A DNA stretch of 11,047 bases from Burkholderiales bacterium (lineage in GTDB: Bacteria > Pseudomonadota > Gammaproteobacteria > Burkholderiales > SG8-39): positions 1-11,047 of the forward strand of contig JADLDQ010000343.1 in NCBI GenBank assembly GCA_020846575.1, written 5' to 3'. Under the pieces are notes generated by a model. The model saw only the letters and a list, made by a program, of their open reading frames with translations, was not told where the DNA came from and ran no database searches. This document shows, in pieces, positions 9,782 through 11,047 of this stretch (positions are counted from its first letter, which is position 1; the number at the start of each line of letters is the position of its first letter). The position numbers and the translations under genes are program-made.

Positions 9782-10291
9782 TTGCGCCGAGATCGGCCCT
9801 GCGCGCGCGGGGCCGCTCGCCGTCCCTCCCATTTCGCGGCCGTCGCTGCGGTGGCCTTGCTGCTCCCTGCCGCGTGCGCCTCGCAGGCGCCTGCGCCGCT
9901 CGTTGCCTACCGTATGGAAGCCGGCGGCATTCCCGAGCCGTTGACGAACAAGCCGGGCGACGCCGGGCGCGGGCGCGAGGTGGTGTTGAACCGCGACGAG
10001 GGCGGGTGCCTGCTGTGCCACGGCATCGCGGTGGCCGGCGACGAACGCACGCGCAACACGGGCAACATCGCCCCGCCCCTGGACGGCGCCGGTGCGCGGC
10101 TGAGCGCCGCGCAGCTGCGGCTGCGGCTGGTCGATTCGACCCGTATCGATCCGCAGACGGTGATGCCGGCCTACTACCGGGTGGAGGGTCTGAACCAGGT
10201 CGCGGCGGCGTACCGGGGCAGGCCCATCCTTTCCGCGCAGCAGGTGGAGGATGCGGTGGCGTTTCTCGCCACGCTGAAGGAACCGCGGTGA
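9782..10291 (+). CDS. soxX: SoxX, monoheme cytochrome c of the thiosulfate-oxidising Sox system
   Basis: SoxX pairs with SoxA to form the heme enzyme that attaches thiosulfate to the SoxY cysteine in the periplasm. This 169-residue protein has the heme-binding CLLCH (C76, C79, H80). Its NIAPPLDGAGARLSAAQLRL (95-114) and VMPAYYRVEG region, with Met128 as probable axial ligand, are characteristic of SoxX, as is the ending ILSAQQVEDAVAFLATLK. No ATG exists before the mature domain. TTG 9782 is chosen because it gives a basic n-region (MRRDRPCARGAARR) and a hydrophobic core (HFAAVAAVALLLPAACA) for export. A GAGGG (9775-9779) lies only two bases upstream, so the start is uncertain; GTG 9851 is the alternative but would give a signal too short. 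LPAAC could be a lipobox-like site, though cleavage after ACA is equally likely. The stop overlaps soxY by GTGA. Confidence 0.93.
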   Translation: MRRDRPCARGAARRPSHFAAVAAVALLLPAACASQAPAPLVAYRMEAGGIPEPLTNKPGDAGRGREVVLNRDEGGCLLCHGIAVAGDERTRNTGNIAPPLDGAGARLSAAQLRLRLVDSTRIDPQTVMPAYYRVEGLNQVAAAYRGRPILSAQQVEDAVAFLATLKEPR

Positions 10292-10746
10292 TCGCCCGCC
10301 GCGGGCGCCGCGGTTTCCTGCGCTTGCTCGCGGGGCTGGCGAGCCTGCCGGCCGCGTTGCGCTGCGCGCGCGCCCAGGTCGCGGCGATCGATCCACGCGT
10401 CCAGGCGCTCGTCAAGGGCGCGCCGTTGCGCAGAGGCCGGGTGCACCTGGAACTGCCGGTGCTGGCCGAGAACGGGAACGCGGTTCCCCTGCGGCTCAAG
10501 GTCGAGAGCCCGATGACCGAGGCGGACCACGTGACGGTGATCCACCTCGTGTCGGAACGTAACCCGGTGGCGCACATGGCCGCGTTCCACGTCGGTGCGC
10601 GCGCCGGCCGCGCCGAGATCGCCACCCGGGTGCGGCTGGCCGGATCGCAGAACGTGTACGCCCTCGCGCAGATGTCCGACGGCAGCTTCTGGGTGGACAG
10701 CATGCGGGTGCAGGTCACGCTGTCGGCCTGCCAGGACGAGAGCTGA
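10288..10746 (+). CDS. soxY: SoxY, sulfur-carrier subunit of the Sox system (non-canonical C-terminus)
   Basis: SoxY is the periplasmic carrier that holds sulfur intermediates on a C-terminal cysteine 'swinging arm', in complex with SoxZ. Its 152 residues start at GTG 10288, overlapping the soxX TGA. The N-terminus is a Tat signal (RRGRRGFLRLLAGLASLP), with cleavage near ALRCARA. The body has DPRVQALVKGAPLRRGRVHL, ELPVLAENGNAVPL, HLVSERNPVAHMAAFHVG (86-103) and YALAQMSDGSFWVDSMRVQV, which match SoxY. The classical C-terminal GGCGG is absent: the protein ends TLSACQDES, keeping one cysteine (C148) four residues from the end. The carrier cysteine is therefore probably present but with bulkier, charged flanks. 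An inactive carrier, or one for a different sulfur or redox partner, is possible. Five bases separate it from soxZ. Confidence 0.93.
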   Translation: MIARRGRRGFLRLLAGLASLPAALRCARAQVAAIDPRVQALVKGAPLRRGRVHLELPVLAENGNAVPLRLKVESPMTEADHVTVIHLVSERNPVAHMAAFHVGARAGRAEIATRVRLAGSQNVYALAQMSDGSFWVDSMRVQVTLSACQDES

Positions 10747-10751
10747 GCGCC

Positions 10752-11047
10752 ATGGCCGCGCGCATCCAGCTTCCGAAGGACGCCAGGGCGGGCGACGTGA
10801 TCGAGATCCGCGTCATCGTCCAGCACGCGATGGAAACCGGCTACCGCTACGACGACGCGGGCAAACTCGTGCCGCGCAACACCATCCGCGAGCTGATCTG
10901 CCGCTACGACGGTGAGGAGATCCTGCGCGTCGAAATGTCCTCGGGCGTCTCGGCCAACCCTTACCTGCAGTTCTACACGGTGGCGAAGGCGAGCGGCGTG
11001 ATCGAGTTCTCCTGGGTGGACGACGCCGGCGTGCGCGAGTCGGCCGC
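10752..11047 (+). CDS. soxZ: SoxZ, sulfur-carrier scaffold subunit (cut by right edge)
   Basis: SoxZ is the small cytosol-made partner of SoxY. It is exported piggyback in the SoxYZ complex and has no signal peptide of its own. ATG 10752 lies five bases after the soxY stop, with only a weak purine-rich GACGAGAG (10735-10742) as ribosome site, suggesting translational coupling. The 98 visible codons cover nearly all of a normal SoxZ (about 100-110 residues): an N-terminal beta-sheet region, QHAMETGYRYDDAGKLVPRN (24-43), SGVSANPYLQFYTVAKASG, and IEFSWVDDAGV at the cut end. The ME-TG and ANPY-FSWVDD motifs are family hallmarks. Only the last few residues are missing. It is the last visible gene; soxA and soxB would be expected to the right. 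Confidence 0.95.
   Translation, partial: MAARIQLPKDARAGDVIEIRVIVQHAMETGYRYDDAGKLVPRNTIRELICRYDGEEILRVEMSSGVSANPYLQFYTVAKASGVIEFSWVDDAGVRESA

Noticed and set aside
7515..10826. An 1,103-codon open frame on the minus strand across the hydroxylase and sox genes
   Set aside because: It runs antisense to three well-supported genes and across their junctions, and its translation is His/Arg/Leu/Ala-rich with no domain. It is a byproduct of GC-biased third positions.

Overview
The window is GC-rich (hand counts reach 73% GC inside the large dehydrogenase gene). It has the tight gene packing, GTG/TTG starts and family mix (extended UvrA, long-form NfeD plus slipin, IorAB-type molybdenum hydroxylase, Sox proteins) of a Proteobacterium, most likely a betaproteobacterium (Burkholderiales/Rhodocyclales-like). 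This assignment comes from protein family resemblance and composition only. No rRNA, tRNA, CRISPR array or intact insertion sequence was seen.

Left part (1-3258, minus strand): a very large UvrA-type ABC ATPase gene, still open at the left edge. The visible 1,086 codons hold a complete two-ATPase UvrA unit, followed by the start of a second UvrA unit with a third Walker A motif. It is therefore a tandem 'double UvrA', not the standard protein of about 940 residues.

Middle-left (3259-4623): a loosely packed stretch of lower GC. It has two small overlapping ORFs with good ribosome binding sites (one resembling a ribbon-helix-helix DNA-binding protein), a RidA-family gene lacking the usual catalytic arginine, and a 63-codon Cys-containing ORF that overlaps the RidA stop. 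It looks like accessory or transferred DNA between two conserved blocks.

Middle (4624-6788): a two-gene membrane module, nfeD (secreted ClpP-like serine protease plus membrane domain plus OB fold) and a slipin/stomatin, overlapping by ATGA. The slipin keeps the hydrophobic C-terminal segment that archaeal NfeD protease is known to cut in its partner stomatin.

The 325-base gap 6789-7113 holds two small GC-rich hairpins, a weak sigma70-like promoter and three imperfect 13-base direct repeats.

Right part (7114-11047): a tight plus-strand operon. A [2Fe-2S] subunit and a Tat-exported molybdopterin subunit form an isoquinoline 1-oxidoreductase-type periplasmic hydroxylase with no FAD subunit. 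SoxX (monoheme cytochrome c), SoxY (Tat-exported sulfur carrier) and SoxZ (cut by the right edge) follow, with gaps or overlaps of only a few bases. The arrangement suggests a periplasmic molybdenum hydroxylase expressed together with thiosulfate-oxidation carrier proteins, its electrons plausibly leaving through c-type cytochromes. The SoxY C-terminus keeps the carrier cysteine but not the classical GGCGG ending. This Mo-hydroxylase/SoxXYZ pairing and the double UvrA are the most interesting items in the window.
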